Counted from the stretch's first letter, positions 33,253 to 42,419 are shown. The stretch: 63,211 nucleotides of DNA from an uncultured Eubacteriales bacterium (GCA_900551995.1 URXW01000005.1:1-63211); one strand, 5' to 3'. Made by a program: numbers and translations. The notes: generated by a model not told the origin, from the sequence alone.

Positions 33253-35896
33253 ATGAGTGCTGCTGCGTTGATGTCTTTTGAGAGGCTTTCCGCCTGCGGA
33301 GGCGGCGCGTCACGGGGATGGCGCAGAGTGCCAGCCCGGCGGCGGCACCGGAGGCGATCCAGACGCCGAGGGGCACGGAGGTGTCCTTCACCACGGCGAA
33401 GCTGCCGCTGCTGTCCATGGTGAAGAGCAGGTAGCTGCCGGACGCTTCGGCGGGGACGCTCTGCCAGCCGGTGCCCGTCTCGGTGTAGACCTTCAGGCGG
33501 CGGGGGGCGTTGTCCGGAAGCAGATAGCGGACGGTGTGCCGGGTGGTGCCGTCGGCGGGGATGGTCACGGCGTAGGACGCTATGGCGTTGGCGGCGTACT
33601 CCCCAGGGGCGGACGCACCGCTGACACCGAGACGGTCCCCCTCACGGAACAGACCCTCCACCAGCAGCGCGGCGCGTCCGTCCTGCGCCGTGCCCCACGA
33701 GAGCGTGGTGGTATAGGGCGAGTAGACGGCGGTGACAACGGTGTCAAACCGCAGGTCGGTGAGGGTGTCCCTGTCCCAGCGGGCATAATAGCCCTCCTTC
33801 GCCGGGGCTTCGGGGAACACGGAGTCGTCAAAGGAGTCGCCGTAGGTGAAGGCGATGCGGCGGACGGTCTTGCCGTCAGCCATGAAGGTAAGCGTCAGGC
33901 GGCGGAAGTCCTCCGGGAGACCGGAGAGCGTCAGCAGCTGCTCGTAGGAGACGGGCTCCGCCTTGCCCGCGTAGCTGACGCGATCCACGCCCGCCAGACA
34001 GGAGGAGACGAAGCGGTTGCCGCTGTACGTGCCGGTAAGCTCACCGGCGACGCCGCCGGCGTACTGGGTGGCGGCGGTGATGTCGGGCATGGCGGCGCAG
34101 TCGGTGACGTTACAGCCGGAGCCGACGATGCCGCCCACGTACTTGCCGCCGGAGAGGGTGCACTTGGCGTAGCTGCGCCGGACGGAGGTGAGGGACAATC
34201 CGGCGACGCCGCCCACGTAGTCGCCGCTTTCGATGGAGACATCGCCCCAGCCGCCGCAGCCGGAGACGGTACCCAGATCCATGCGTCCCGTTACGCTGCC
34301 GGCGCAGCTTTTCTTGGCGGTGATGGTGCCGTAGTTATGGCAGTCCAGAAGAATGGCGCGGGTCAGATAGGTATATTTCACCGTGCGGCTGCCGGAGGGG
34401 AGGAGGTCGTCCTCCCGGTCGTAGTCGTACTCGATCGCCATGGCACCGGCGACGCCGCCCACATTGCGGTCACCGTCCACGCTGCCGCGGTTGACGCAGT
34501 CCACCGCCTTGCCGCGCCGGGCACTGTACAGCGTGCTCTCGGACACGTCCTGCACCACGCCGGAGGTGTCCGTCGCCTCGTCGATGAGCGTCAGGAACAG
34601 GTTCATGGTGGAGGTGAACTGTGCATTGACGGCGCGGAGGTCGGCGTAGACGTCCTTGTTGGCGTTCACAAGTCCGCCGGTGAGCCCGGTGATCTCGTTG
34701 CTGATGCCGCTGAGATAGCCGTGGATGGTGTCGGAGCTGTCGCCCAGCTTATCCATCCACGCTCGAAGGTCGTCGTAGGTCATGTCGCGGTTCAGGTCGT
34801 CCACCAGAGCCTTGACGGTCGCCTCGGCACTGTTGGCGTAGTCGTTGATACGGTCAATGCGGGTGGTGACCATGTCGGAGGTGTCGGAGAGGTCGCGGGA
34901 GGTCTGCTCCGTCAGGTCGGACAGGGTGCCGAGGGAGGAGCGAAGCTGGGAGACGCGATCCGGCCCCTGCTGAATGGTCACGTCGGGGATCATCTGCCCC
35001 ACGATGCCGCCCACGTCCTTGCGTCCCAGCACATCGCCGTAGTTGATGCAGGCGGACACGAGCCCGTCCTGACGACCCACGATGCCGCCCACGTTGTAGC
35101 CCACGTGGGGATAGCCCACGCTGCCCTTGTTGGTGCAGCCCTCGATGGTGCCGGTGGAGTAACCGGCGATACCGCCCACGTCGGTATTAGCACCCGTTTC
35201 GGTGGTCTTCTCGTCTTTAAGGAAGCTGTATACGGTGCTCTCCAGATCGGCGGTGGTGATCTCGCTTTCGCGTACCTCGGTGTTGATAGCGGCGGAATTG
35301 GTACAGCCCCGGACGGTGCCGTAGTTCTGTCCCACGATGCCGCCGGCTCCGGTGGTGGCGTGCACCACGCCCACGGCGGCGCAGTCGGCGATAACGCCGC
35401 CATCGCCGTTATAGCCGACGATCAGACCCACGGTATCCGTGCCGGTGACGGTGCCGGTGAAGGCACAGCCGGAGACGGTGCCGTAGTTCTCGCCCACCAC
35501 GCCGCCCACGCGGCTCTGCGTCCCGGAGGGCGTGACCTTGCCCTCCACGGTCACGCCGCGGACGGTGGCTCCGGCGGTGATGCGGCTGAAGAAGCCGCAG
35601 CAGGAGGCACTGCCGGTGAGGGAGACGCCGGTGATGCGGTGCCCCTGCCCGTCGAAGGTGCCGAGGAAGATGGGGACGGATAGCTCCGCGCCGCCCAAGT
35701 CGATGTCGTTCAGCAAGCGGACGGTCAGCCCCTTGGAGTAGGCGTCGTAGGAGCAGTTGGCGGCGAAGGCTTTCAGCTCGTCGGCGGTGGAGAGGGAGAG
35801 GGTGCTGCCAGCTGCCAGCGCAGGCGTGCAGAGCGTCAGCGACAGGAGAAGCGTCAGCAGGAGGGAGGCGATATTACGTATTTTCAGTTTCCCCAT
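33251..35896 (-). CDS. GLUG-repeat cell-surface protein
   Basis: 881 residues. A signal peptide (LLLTLLLSLTLCTPALAAG) is followed by about a dozen GLUG-type repeats of the form VGGIVGxxxGxxxxCxNxGxV, interrupted by a helical segment (about residues 300-440) of likely coiled coil. A beta-rich domain follows, then a C-terminal membrane span and a basic tail (TRRLRRRK). The protein is probably exported and membrane-anchored. Its ATG lies 23 bp upstream of the end of the MMPL gene, so the two are translationally coupled. Partner, ligand and role are unknown; GLUG proteins are often adhesins. Confidence 0.85.
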   Translation of the reverse strand: MGKLKIRNIASLLLTLLLSLTLCTPALAAGSTLSLSTADELKAFAANCSYDAYSKGLTVRLLNDIDLGGAELSVPIFLGTFDGQGHRITGVSLTGSASCCGFFSRITAGATVRGVTVEGKVTPSGTQSRVGGVVGENYGTVSGCAFTGTVTGTDTVGLIVGYNGDGGVIADCAAVGVVHATTGAGGIVGQNYGTVRGCTNSAAINTEVRESEITTADLESTVYSFLKDEKTTETGANTDVGGIAGYSTGTIEGCTNKGSVGYPHVGYNVGGIVGRQDGLVSACINYGDVLGRKDVGGIVGQMIPDVTIQQGPDRVSQLRSSLGTLSDLTEQTSRDLSDTSDMVTTRIDRINDYANSAEATVKALVDDLNRDMTYDDLRAWMDKLGDSSDTIHGYLSGISNEITGLTGGLVNANKDVYADLRAVNAQFTSTMNLFLTLIDEATDTSGVVQDVSESTLYSARRGKAVDCVNRGSVDGDRNVGGVAGAMAIEYDYDREDDLLPSGSRTVKYTYLTRAILLDCHNYGTITAKKSCAGSVTGRMDLGTVSGCGGWGDVSIESGDYVGGVAGLSLTSVRRSYAKCTLSGGKYVGGIVGSGCNVTDCAAMPDITAATQYAGGVAGELTGTYSGNRFVSSCLAGVDRVSYAGKAEPVSYEQLLTLSGLPEDFRRLTLTFMADGKTVRRIAFTYGDSFDDSVFPEAPAKEGYYARWDRDTLTDLRFDTVVTAVYSPYTTTLSWGTAQDGRAALLVEGLFREGDRLGVSGASAPGEYAANAIASYAVTIPADGTTRHTVRYLLPDNAPRRLKVYTETGTGWQSVPAEASGSYLLFTMDSSGSFAVVKDTSVPLGVWIASGAAAGLALCAIPVTRRLRRRKASQKTSTQQHS

Positions 35897-38366
35897 GGGT
35901 GGTTTCCTCCTCTCCTGTATGTTCGGGTATCATTTTCTCCGCGCCGTCGTTGGTGATGTCGCCGGAGATCAGGTTCAGGTCTACGTCTCCCTCCACGGTG
36001 GCGCGCATGACGCCGGTGACCGTGCCGCGGATCTCGCCGCTGACCACGCCGTTGACCATCACGCGGCCGCTGTACTCGCGGCGGTGGAGAACCTTGGGAA
36101 CCGCGAAGGAGGTGGCGTCCACCACCTTGCTGCCGATGAGCAGGATCTGGGGCAGGACGAACAGCACCAGAAGCATGGAGAGTATGGTGCCGCGTCCGAG
36201 GCTCTGTCCGATACCGGCGATGGTAGGCTCGGAGGTCATTTGACCGATGAGCGCACCCGCCACCGTCAGGATGGTGCCGGAGGTGACGATGGTGGGGAAG
36301 GCGAAGTTCAGCGTTTCGATGATGGCGCGGCGGTGCTCCATGCGGTTTTTCAGCTCCTGATAGCGGCTGGCGATAACGATGGCATAGTCGATGTTCGCGC
36401 CCATCTGGATGGAGCTGACCACCAGATAGCTCATAAAGAACAGGGGGGAGTGGGTCAGTGCCGGAAGGGAGAAGTTGATCCAGATACTGCCCTGTATCAC
36501 CAAAATCAAAAGCAGGGGCATACCGGCGGAGTTGAAGGTGAACAGCAGCACCACCAGCACGATGAAGATGGAGACGATGCTGACCACGGTGTTGTCGCGG
36601 GAGAAGGATTTTTCGAAGTCGTATTCGTTGGTGGAGTCGCCCGCCACCAGCACCTTGCCGTCGGGGTAGTAGGTTTTCGCCACGTCGCGGATGGTGTCGG
36701 TGAAGGCATACGTCTCGTCGCCGCTGATGGGGAGCGTCAGGTACAGCAGCATACGGCTGTACTCCGTGCCCTGAAGCTGCGCCTTGGCACTTTCGATCTG
36801 GACGCGGGCGTCCATGAGCGTCTCCGTCTGCTCGTCGCTGAGGGTGAAGATGCCCGCGTCCACCTGGTCGCAGACGAAAAGGAACATATCCATCAGCGGC
36901 ACACGGTAGGAGTTCAGGTTGCCCGCCAGCTCGCCGTAGCTGCCCTGCTCCAGTGCGTAGGCACCGTAGAGCACCTGCGCCAGCTCGTAGTCCAGATCCG
37001 CCAGCTCCGCGAATTGGCGGGGCGTCAGCTTATCCGCCAGCATATAGCCGTCCATCGCCTCCACGTTGGCAAGACCCATGGTGTAGTCGATCTCGTCGTA
37101 GGTCTCCAGCTCGCGGAGGAGCGTCGCCTCCTTTTCATAGCCGCCGGCGGGCACCACCAGTGCCACCATGTTGCTGCTGGTGAAGGTATCCTTGATCTTG
37201 TTTTCGGCGATCTGGGAATCGTTCAGCTTGGGGGTGGTCAGGCCGCTGTACCCGTAGGCATAGGGGCACTTGCCGGAGAAGTAGATGCCGCCGACTACCA
37301 GCACCACGAAGAGGACGGGGGTGATGAAGCGGGTCTTATAGTCGAAGTCGCCCACGAAGGAGATCTTGGGGACGAAGCTCTTGTGCTCCGTTTTTTCGAT
37401 GAGGGGCCCGAAGAGCACCAGAAGTCCGGGCATGACGATGAACACGGACAGCAGCGCGAACAGGATGGCCTTGATGAGACAGATGCCCATGTCGGGTCCG
37501 ATCTTGAACTGCATGAACAGCATCGCCGCCAGACCGCCGATGGTGGTCAGGGAGCTGGCGCAGATCTCCGGGATGGCGCGGCTGAGGGAGGCGATGGCCG
37601 CCTCGCGGACGGGCAGCGTCTGGTGCTCCTCGCGGAAATGGTTGCTGAGGATCACGGCATAGTCCAGCGACAGTGCCAGCTGCAGAATACTGGTGACGGA
37701 GTTGGAGACGAAGGAGATGGTGCCCAGCAGGAAGTTGCTGCCTTGATTGAGGATCATGGCGATCACGAAGGTCAGCAGCAGGACGGGCACCTCGCCGTAG
37801 GTCTGGCAGGTGAACAGGAGCACCACCACAACGATGACCGCCACATAGACCATGATGATACGCACCTCGGAATCTATCGTCTCCTGGAGGGTGTTGCCCA
37901 GGTCGGTGGACACGTACACGTCGTAGGCGGAGAGGGCGTCCTTCACCGCGTCCAGCGCGGTGAGGCAGTCGTCGCTGCTCTCGTCATAGTCGAAGGTGAC
38001 GCTGTACAGCGCGGAGGCGGCGTTGTAGTGATCCGTCGTCTCGTCGAAGGAGACGCTCTGGACACCCTTGACGGCGGTGACCAAGTCGTAAAGCCGCCGC
38101 GCCTCGTCGTAGGTGACGTTCTCCACCATGACCTCCGCCGTGCCGTAGGTGGTGAATTGATCCCCCATCACGTCCAGAGCCTGCTTCGTCTCGGAGTCGT
38201 CGGGGAGGTAGGTGGTCAGCTGGTTCTCCACGTTGACCCAGCTGCGGGAGAAGGCAGAAAAGACCAGCATGATTATGGTGAAAAGGAAGAAAAGGTTGCG
38301 CTTATCCACGATAAGCGTCGCTATCTTCGTCATTAAGGTCGGCTTCTGCGCCGCTTTTTCTTCCAT
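35874..38366 (-). CDS. MMPL-family (RND superfamily) membrane transporter
   Basis: 830 residues. The start is ATG 38366 with AAAAGGAG upstream; the long reading to 38948 runs antisense through spoIIGA and is rejected. The layout is one N-terminal span (NLFFLFTIIMLVFSAF), a large external loop, five spans with ALSLDYAVILSNHF, a second loop and five more spans with QMGANIDYAIVIASRY. This is the duplicated MMPL plan, with GxxxD-type motifs in TM4/TM10. MMPL proteins export lipids or other hydrophobic substrates. A C-terminal extension (about 60 residues, repeating VNGVVSGEIRGTVTG) is not part of the core domain. The substrate is unknown. Confidence 0.92.
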   Translation of the reverse strand: MEEKAAQKPTLMTKIATLIVDKRNLFFLFTIIMLVFSAFSRSWVNVENQLTTYLPDDSETKQALDVMGDQFTTYGTAEVMVENVTYDEARRLYDLVTAVKGVQSVSFDETTDHYNAASALYSVTFDYDESSDDCLTALDAVKDALSAYDVYVSTDLGNTLQETIDSEVRIIMVYVAVIVVVVLLFTCQTYGEVPVLLLTFVIAMILNQGSNFLLGTISFVSNSVTSILQLALSLDYAVILSNHFREEHQTLPVREAAIASLSRAIPEICASSLTTIGGLAAMLFMQFKIGPDMGICLIKAILFALLSVFIVMPGLLVLFGPLIEKTEHKSFVPKISFVGDFDYKTRFITPVLFVVLVVGGIYFSGKCPYAYGYSGLTTPKLNDSQIAENKIKDTFTSSNMVALVVPAGGYEKEATLLRELETYDEIDYTMGLANVEAMDGYMLADKLTPRQFAELADLDYELAQVLYGAYALEQGSYGELAGNLNSYRVPLMDMFLFVCDQVDAGIFTLSDEQTETLMDARVQIESAKAQLQGTEYSRMLLYLTLPISGDETYAFTDTIRDVAKTYYPDGKVLVAGDSTNEYDFEKSFSRDNTVVSIVSIFIVLVVLLFTFNSAGMPLLLILVIQGSIWINFSLPALTHSPLFFMSYLVVSSIQMGANIDYAIVIASRYQELKNRMEHRRAIIETLNFAFPTIVTSGTILTVAGALIGQMTSEPTIAGIGQSLGRGTILSMLLVLFVLPQILLIGSKVVDATSFAVPKVLHRREYSGRVMVNGVVSGEIRGTVTGVMRATVEGDVDLNLISGDITNDGAEKMIPEHTGEEETTHGETENT

Positions 38367-38408
38367 CGGTGTTCGCTCCTTTTCGTTGGGTCGCAATTCT
38401 AAAAGGTC

Positions 38409-38446
38409 AGTATAGCAGAGTTTTGTGACCGTGTCTATCGACAAAG
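38409..38446 (-). promoter_or_regulatory. Promoter of the MMPL-GLUG unit with a Spo0A-like box
   Basis: On the minus strand: TAGACA (38437-38432), 17-bp spacer, TATACT (38414-38409) with TGC extension. TTTGTCGAT (38446-38438) directly upstream matches the Spo0A box consensus (TTTGTCRAA) at eight of nine positions. It could act on this promoter or on divergent spoIIGA, whose start is about 135 bp away. Confidence 0.55.
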
Positions 38447-38579
38447 TGGTTTTTTCTGTGGGAGTTTGGCAGGAGGTGCGGGGGAGGCGGCAGAGGGGCG
38501 GTAAATGCTGGGGAGGGTGCCGTTTACGACGGGTTTTGCCGCCGGGACGGCGTATACTGACAGCAGTGAGGTGATGCGG

Positions 38580-39497
38580 ATGACGGTGGTATATCTGGAC
38601 AGGGTCGTGGTGCTGAACGGGCTTGTGGACTATCTCCTGCTGCTGGGCACCGCATGGCTGTGCGGGCTTCCGCTGCGGCGGAGGCGGCTGCTGCTCTGGG
38701 CGTTTGGCGGTGGACTGTACGGTGCCGCCGTGTTCCTGCCGGGATTTGCCGTACTGGGACACCCCGCCGTTCGCTTGGGGGCGGGGGTGTTCATGGCGTG
38801 GGGCGCACTCCGGTGGCGGTGGCGTCCGGTGGGCGTGTTTCTCCTGCTGGCGGCGGGGCTGGCGGGAGCGGTACTGTCGCTGGGGCTTGCCTGCGGCTCG
38901 GTGAGAGGGCTGGCGCAGCGGCTGTATTATGCGGACATTAGCTGGCAAGGGTTAATACTTGTCAGTGTATTATCTTACGCGGGTTTGCGCCTGTTCATGG
39001 GGCAGGCGGCGCGGCACGGAGGGGGAGAGCTGTTGAACGTAACGATTGCATTAGGAGGGCGGACGCAGACCGTCACCGCCCTGTACGACACGGGGAACAC
39101 GCTGCGGGATCCCGTCAGCGGGTGCCCCGCGCTGGTGCTGGAACGGCGGGAGGCGGAGACGCTGTGGTCGCCGGAGGTGGCGCGGCTACTTGCGGAGGAC
39201 GCGCCGCCGGAGGAGAAGATGGCGCGGCTGCACCGAATGGGCTGCCCGGTGCGCTTCACGCTGCTGCCCTTCCGGACAGTGGGCACCGAGGCGGGGCTGC
39301 TGCTGGCGGCGCGGAGCGACTACATAGAGGTCAACGGGTATCGGTATCCCAGAACGCCGGTGGCTCTGACGGAGCAGCCGGTCAGCGACGGCGGCGGGTA
39401 TCACGCCCTTTGGGGCGCATCGGAAAGGGGGGAGAAACGTGGAAAAGCTGCTGCAATGGGCGAGGCGTCTGTGGCGCAGAGTATGCAGGCGGGATAA
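38580..39497 (+). CDS. spoIIGA: Sigma-E processing peptidase SpoIIGA
   Basis: 305 residues: five N-terminal membrane spans and a C-terminal aspartic-protease-like domain with the catalytic motif ALYDTGNTLRDP. It cleaves pro-sigma-E in the mother cell after a forespore signal. ATG 38580 with GAGGTG upstream is chosen over the adjacent ATG 38574. A TATACT at 38553-38558 lies just upstream but with no -35 at normal distance, as expected for a Spo0A-activated promoter. The reading frame overlaps sigE by 59 bp. Confidence 0.93.
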   Translation: MTVVYLDRVVVLNGLVDYLLLLGTAWLCGLPLRRRRLLLWAFGGGLYGAAVFLPGFAVLGHPAVRLGAGVFMAWGALRWRWRPVGVFLLLAAGLAGAVLSLGLACGSVRGLAQRLYYADISWQGLILVSVLSYAGLRLFMGQAARHGGGELLNVTIALGGRTQTVTALYDTGNTLRDPVSGCPALVLERREAETLWSPEVARLLAEDAPPEEKMARLHRMGCPVRFTLLPFRTVGTEAGLLLAARSDYIEVNGYRYPRTPVALTEQPVSDGGGYHALWGASERGEKRGKAAAMGEASVAQSMQAG

Positions 39498-40143
39498 GGT
39501 CATGTACATCGGCGGGAGCGATACGCTGCCGCCGCCGCTGCCGCGGGACGAGGAGGCCGTGCTGCTGGAGAAGCTGAACGACGGGGATTTTCAGGTGCGG
39601 CAGACGCTGATCGAGAGGAATCTGCGGCTGGTGGTGTATATCGCCCGGAGGTTCGAGAACACGGGGATACATATTGAGGATCTGATCTCCATTGGCACCA
39701 TCGGGCTGATCAAGGCCATCAACACCTTCCGGATCGACAAGAATATCAAGCTGGCGACCTACGCCAGCCGGTGCATCGAGAACGAGATACTTATGTACCT
39801 GCGGAAAAACAGCGCGCAGCGGACGGAGGTCAGCTTCGACGAGCCGCTGAACACCGATTGGGACGGGAAGGAGCTGCTGCTCAGCGACGTGCTGGGCACG
39901 GACGGTGATGTGGTCATGCGTCCCATTGAGGCGGACGTGGACCGGCAGCTGCTGCGGACGGCGGTGTCCCATCTGAGCCCGCGGGAGCGGGACATTATCA
40001 CCATGCGGTTCGGGCTGGGCGGCGTGAAGGAGCTGACGCAGAAGGAGGTCGCCGACCGGCTGGGCATATCGCAGAGCTATATCTCGCGGCTGGAGAAGCG
40101 GATCATCCTGCGGCTGCGGAGAGAATTGCAGAAAATGAGTTAA
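39439..40143 (+). CDS. sigE: Mother-cell RNA polymerase sigma factor SigE
   Basis: 234 residues. It starts at GTG 39439 (GGGGAG upstream) with a basic, amphipathic pro-sequence of about 20 residues before YIGGSDTLPPPLPRDEE, the conserved region around the pro-sigma-E cleavage site. Regions 2 (RNLRLVVYIARRFENTG, DLISIGTIGLIKA) and 4 (GVKELTQKEVADRLGISQSYISRLEKR) are intact. It drives spoIIIA, spoIVA and probably cotJ here. A sigG gene does not follow, unlike in many spore formers. Confidence 0.97.
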   Translation: MEKLLQWARRLWRRVCRRDKVMYIGGSDTLPPPLPRDEEAVLLEKLNDGDFQVRQTLIERNLRLVVYIARRFENTGIHIEDLISIGTIGLIKAINTFRIDKNIKLATYASRCIENEILMYLRKNSAQRTEVSFDEPLNTDWDGKELLLSDVLGTDGDVVMRPIEADVDRQLLRTAVSHLSPRERDIITMRFGLGGVKELTQKEVADRLGISQSYISRLEKRIILRLRRELQKMS

Positions 40144-40178
40144 ACAGCTGTGAAGGAGTATTCCTTCACAGCTGTTTT
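40142..40178. terminator. Terminator between sigE and the XRE regulator
   Basis: 16-bp stem (40142-40157 / 40162-40177), T-tail on the plus strand. It lies between convergent genes. Confidence 0.88.
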
Positions 40179-40186
40179 ATAGCAGA

Positions 40187-40918
40187 CTATTGCAGCGTCA
40201 GAGAGGCGGGACGGTTGACCACCATCATGTTATAGTAGCGCAGCAGGTGGCAGTCGTCCTTATCCAGCTTTACGGTGCCGAGGAGACGCTCGTTTTCCTC
40301 CAACGGCTCCTTGGAGATCAGTGCCTTCAGCGCGATGGGCGCGAAGAAGGGGGAGGAGCCGATGCCGGAGACAAGCCCCACCGCGGGCATACGGTTTTGC
40401 AGAGGGTTGAGCATACAGATGTACATTTTCTCCGCCTCGTTGATCTGGTTGGTGAGCACCATGTGGGTGATGGTGTCGTATGCCTTCATCTCGCCGGTGA
40501 AAAAGTGCTGGCAGCGATCCGGGTCGGAGAAGGAGGACACGCCCATGTACAGCGTGACCTCGATGCCCTCGTGGTCGGAGGCGTGGGAGAAGCGGAGGAG
40601 GGAGCGCACCATCTGGCGGATGCGTCCGTCGTAGTAGTACATATACGCCAGCGTCTGGTTGAAGTAGTTGTTCTTCGGCAGGGGGGGCTCGGCGCGGAAA
40701 ATCGGCGGCTTGTAGTCGATGAAGCACTTCAGGTCGATGTCAAGTGCCTGCGCGATCTCGTAGAGCGTTTCGATGTCGATGGTGATGGCACCGTTTTCGT
40801 ATTTGGAGAGCGTCGCCTTGCTTTTGTTGATCATGGCGGAAAACTGCTCGATGGTATAGCCGCGGCTTTTGCGGTATTTTTTGATGCGCTGTCCCACAAA
40901 GTAGGAGAAAGAACTCAT
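40187..40918 (-). CDS. XRE-family transcriptional regulator
   Basis: 243 residues. An N-terminal helix-turn-helix (VGQRIKKYRKSRGYTIEQFSA...KSKATLSKYENG, about residues 8-45) is joined to an uncharacterised C-terminal domain (about 75-243). ATG 40918 with GGGAGGTG upstream is the start. The promoter spacer holds a 14-bp palindrome, suggesting autoregulation. Effector and targets are unknown. Confidence 0.85.
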   Translation of the reverse strand: MSSFSYFVGQRIKKYRKSRGYTIEQFSAMINKSKATLSKYENGAITIDIETLYEIAQALDIDLKCFIDYKPPIFRAEPPLPKNNYFNQTLAYMYYYDGRIRQMVRSLLRFSHASDHEGIEVTLYMGVSSFSDPDRCQHFFTGEMKAYDTITHMVLTNQINEAEKMYICMLNPLQNRMPAVGLVSGIGSSPFFAPIALKALISKEPLEENERLLGTVKLDKDDCHLLRYYNMMVVNRPASLTLQ

Positions 40919-40967
40919 GTGCAACACCTCCCTGCACGGTTGGGTAGAAACCTTTTTTCCTGTGAAG

Positions 40968-40996
40968 ATAATACCAAACGTTTGGTAACATGTCAA
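40968..40996 (-). promoter_or_regulatory. Promoter of the XRE gene with a palindromic operator
   Basis: On the minus strand: TTGACA (40996-40991), 17-bp spacer, TATTAT (40973-40968). The spacer is occupied by the perfect palindrome ACCAAACGTTTGGT (40973-40986), well placed for repression by the gene's own product. Confidence 0.8.
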
Positions 40997-41069
40997 TGGT
41001 TTTTTTCCGTGTGAGAAACGTTGTTTGCGTCCTTTTTCTTTGAGGTAAACCGTTCGGCGAATCTCGACA

Positions 41070-41105
41070 GAAAAACACCCCGGTATCCGAGGATACCGGG
41101 GTGTT
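41070..41105 (-). terminator. Terminator of the 2-oxoacid oxidoreductase operon
   Basis: 14-bp stem (41074-41087 / 41092-41105). Read on the minus strand it ends in TTTTTCT. Confidence 0.85.
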
Positions 41106-41133
41106 CGCAGTGCTTATAAGAGGGGGAGACAGC

Positions 41134-41670
41134 TTACTTGGCGGCTTCCATGCCAGCCAGCAGAGCCTTCTTGTTGCCCTCCAGGAAGCGGGCCTTCTTC
41201 TCACCCAGCTCGATGCGGATGGCTTCCATCATGCTATCCACAGAGGTGACGGGAGCCTTTGCCAGAGTGGAGCCGAGGATCGCCACGTTGGCACCCTTGG
41301 GGTTGCCGATGGACTCAGCAATACCGTTGGCGTCGCAGTAGACAACGGTGATGTCGTCGCGGACAGCCTTACGGTCGATGATGGAGCTGTTGATGACCAG
41401 CACACCACCGGGCTTCACGTGGCTCTCGAACTTGTCCAGAGAAGGACGGTTCATGGCAACGATGACGTCGGCCTTGTCCACCAGGGGGGAGGCGACGGGG
41501 TCATCGGAGACGATGACGGAGCAGTTGGCGGTACCGCCGCGCATCTCGGGACCGTAGGAGGGCAGCCAAGAAACGTGCTTGCCGTCCAGCATGCATGCCA
41601 TCGCCACGAACTTACCGATCAGCAGCATACCCTGACCGCCGAAACCGGCGAAAATAAAGGTTTTTTCCAT
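41134..41670 (-). CDS. 2-oxoacid:ferredoxin oxidoreductase, gamma subunit
   Basis: 178 residues of one POR/KOR gamma domain: FAGFGGQGMLLIGK at the start, SYGPEMRGGTANCSVIVSD and NRPSLDKF. ATG 41670 follows one base after the TPP-subunit stop with GGAGGCGGAG upstream. It is the last gene of the operon and completes the four-subunit enzyme with the two larger subunits and the ferredoxin subunit. Confidence 0.92.
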   Translation of the reverse strand: MEKTFIFAGFGGQGMLLIGKFVAMACMLDGKHVSWLPSYGPEMRGGTANCSVIVSDDPVASPLVDKADVIVAMNRPSLDKFESHVKPGGVLVINSSIIDRKAVRDDITVVYCDANGIAESIGNPKGANVAILGSTLAKAPVTSVDSMMEAIRIELGEKKARFLEGNKKALLAGMEAAK

Positions 41671-41671
41671 A

Positions 41672-42418
41672 TTACTCCGCCTCCTTGTCTTTGTAAACAC
41701 CCAGAGGATAGTAGGGGATCATGTTCTTCTCCAGCCAGTCCAGAGCCTCCACAGGGGACAGACCCCAGTTGGTGGGGCAGGTGGACAGGACTTCGATCAT
41801 GGTGAAGCCCTTGCCCTCCATCTGCAGACGGAAAGCCTTGGCGATCGCCTTCTTTGCCTTGGCGATGTTGGCGGTGTTGTTCACAGCCACGCGCTCAATG
41901 TAGTAGGAGCTGGGGACAGCCGCCAGCATCTCGCTCATCTTGATGGGCAGACCGCTCCACTCCTCGCTGCGGCCGGCGGGGCAGGTGGTAGCCTTCTGGC
42001 CGATCAGGGTGGTGGGAGCCATCTGGCCGCCGGTCATGCCGTAGATGGCATTGTTGACGAAGATGGTGGTGATCTTCTCGCCGCGGTGGGCAGCGTGGAC
42101 GATCTCAGCGGTACCGATGGACGCCAGGTCGCCGTCGCCCTGATAGGTGAACACCAGAGTGTCCTTGCCGACGGAACGCTTGATACCGGTGGCAACAGCG
42201 GGGGCGCGGCCATGGGCGGCCTCGTACATATCGCAGTTGAAGTAGTCGTAAGCGAACACGGAGCAGCCCACGGGAGCCACGCCGATCACTTTGCCGTCCA
42301 GCTTCATCTCGTCGATGACCTCGGCCACCAGACGGTGGATGATACCGTGGTTGCAGCCGGGGCAATAGTGGAACTGCTTGTCAGTCAGCAGCTTGGTCTT
42401 TTCAAACAGAACAGCCAT
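41672..42418 (-). CDS. 2-oxoacid:ferredoxin oxidoreductase, beta (TPP) subunit
   Basis: 248 residues. The thiamine-diphosphate subunit: CPGCNHG (about residues 19-25), VGCSVFAYDYF, and the TPP/Mg motif GDGDLASIGTAE with NNAIYGMTGGQMAPTT. It catalyses oxidative decarboxylation of a 2-oxoacid to acyl-CoA with the alpha subunit. Branched-chain 2-oxoacids or 2-oxoglutarate are likely substrates; sequence does not decide. Confidence 0.93.
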   Translation of the reverse strand: MAVLFEKTKLLTDKQFHYCPGCNHGIIHRLVAEVIDEMKLDGKVIGVAPVGCSVFAYDYFNCDMYEAAHGRAPAVATGIKRSVGKDTLVFTYQGDGDLASIGTAEIVHAAHRGEKITTIFVNNAIYGMTGGQMAPTTLIGQKATTCPAGRSEEWSGLPIKMSEMLAAVPSSYYIERVAVNNTANIAKAKKAIAKAFRLQMEGKGFTMIEVLSTCPTNWGLSPVEALDWLEKNMIPYYPLGVYKDKEAE

Positions 42419-42419
42419 C

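Noticed and set aside
33278..35683. 801-codon plus-strand frame opposite the GLUG protein
   Set aside because: Repetitive Gly/Ala/His composition mirrors the repeats of the real gene; no ribosome site or promoter.
35757..38336. 859-codon open frame on the plus strand opposite the MMPL gene
   Set aside because: The translation is His/Gln/Gly/Val-rich low-complexity typical of the antisense strand of GC-rich genes, with no domain; the minus strand encodes a clear transporter.
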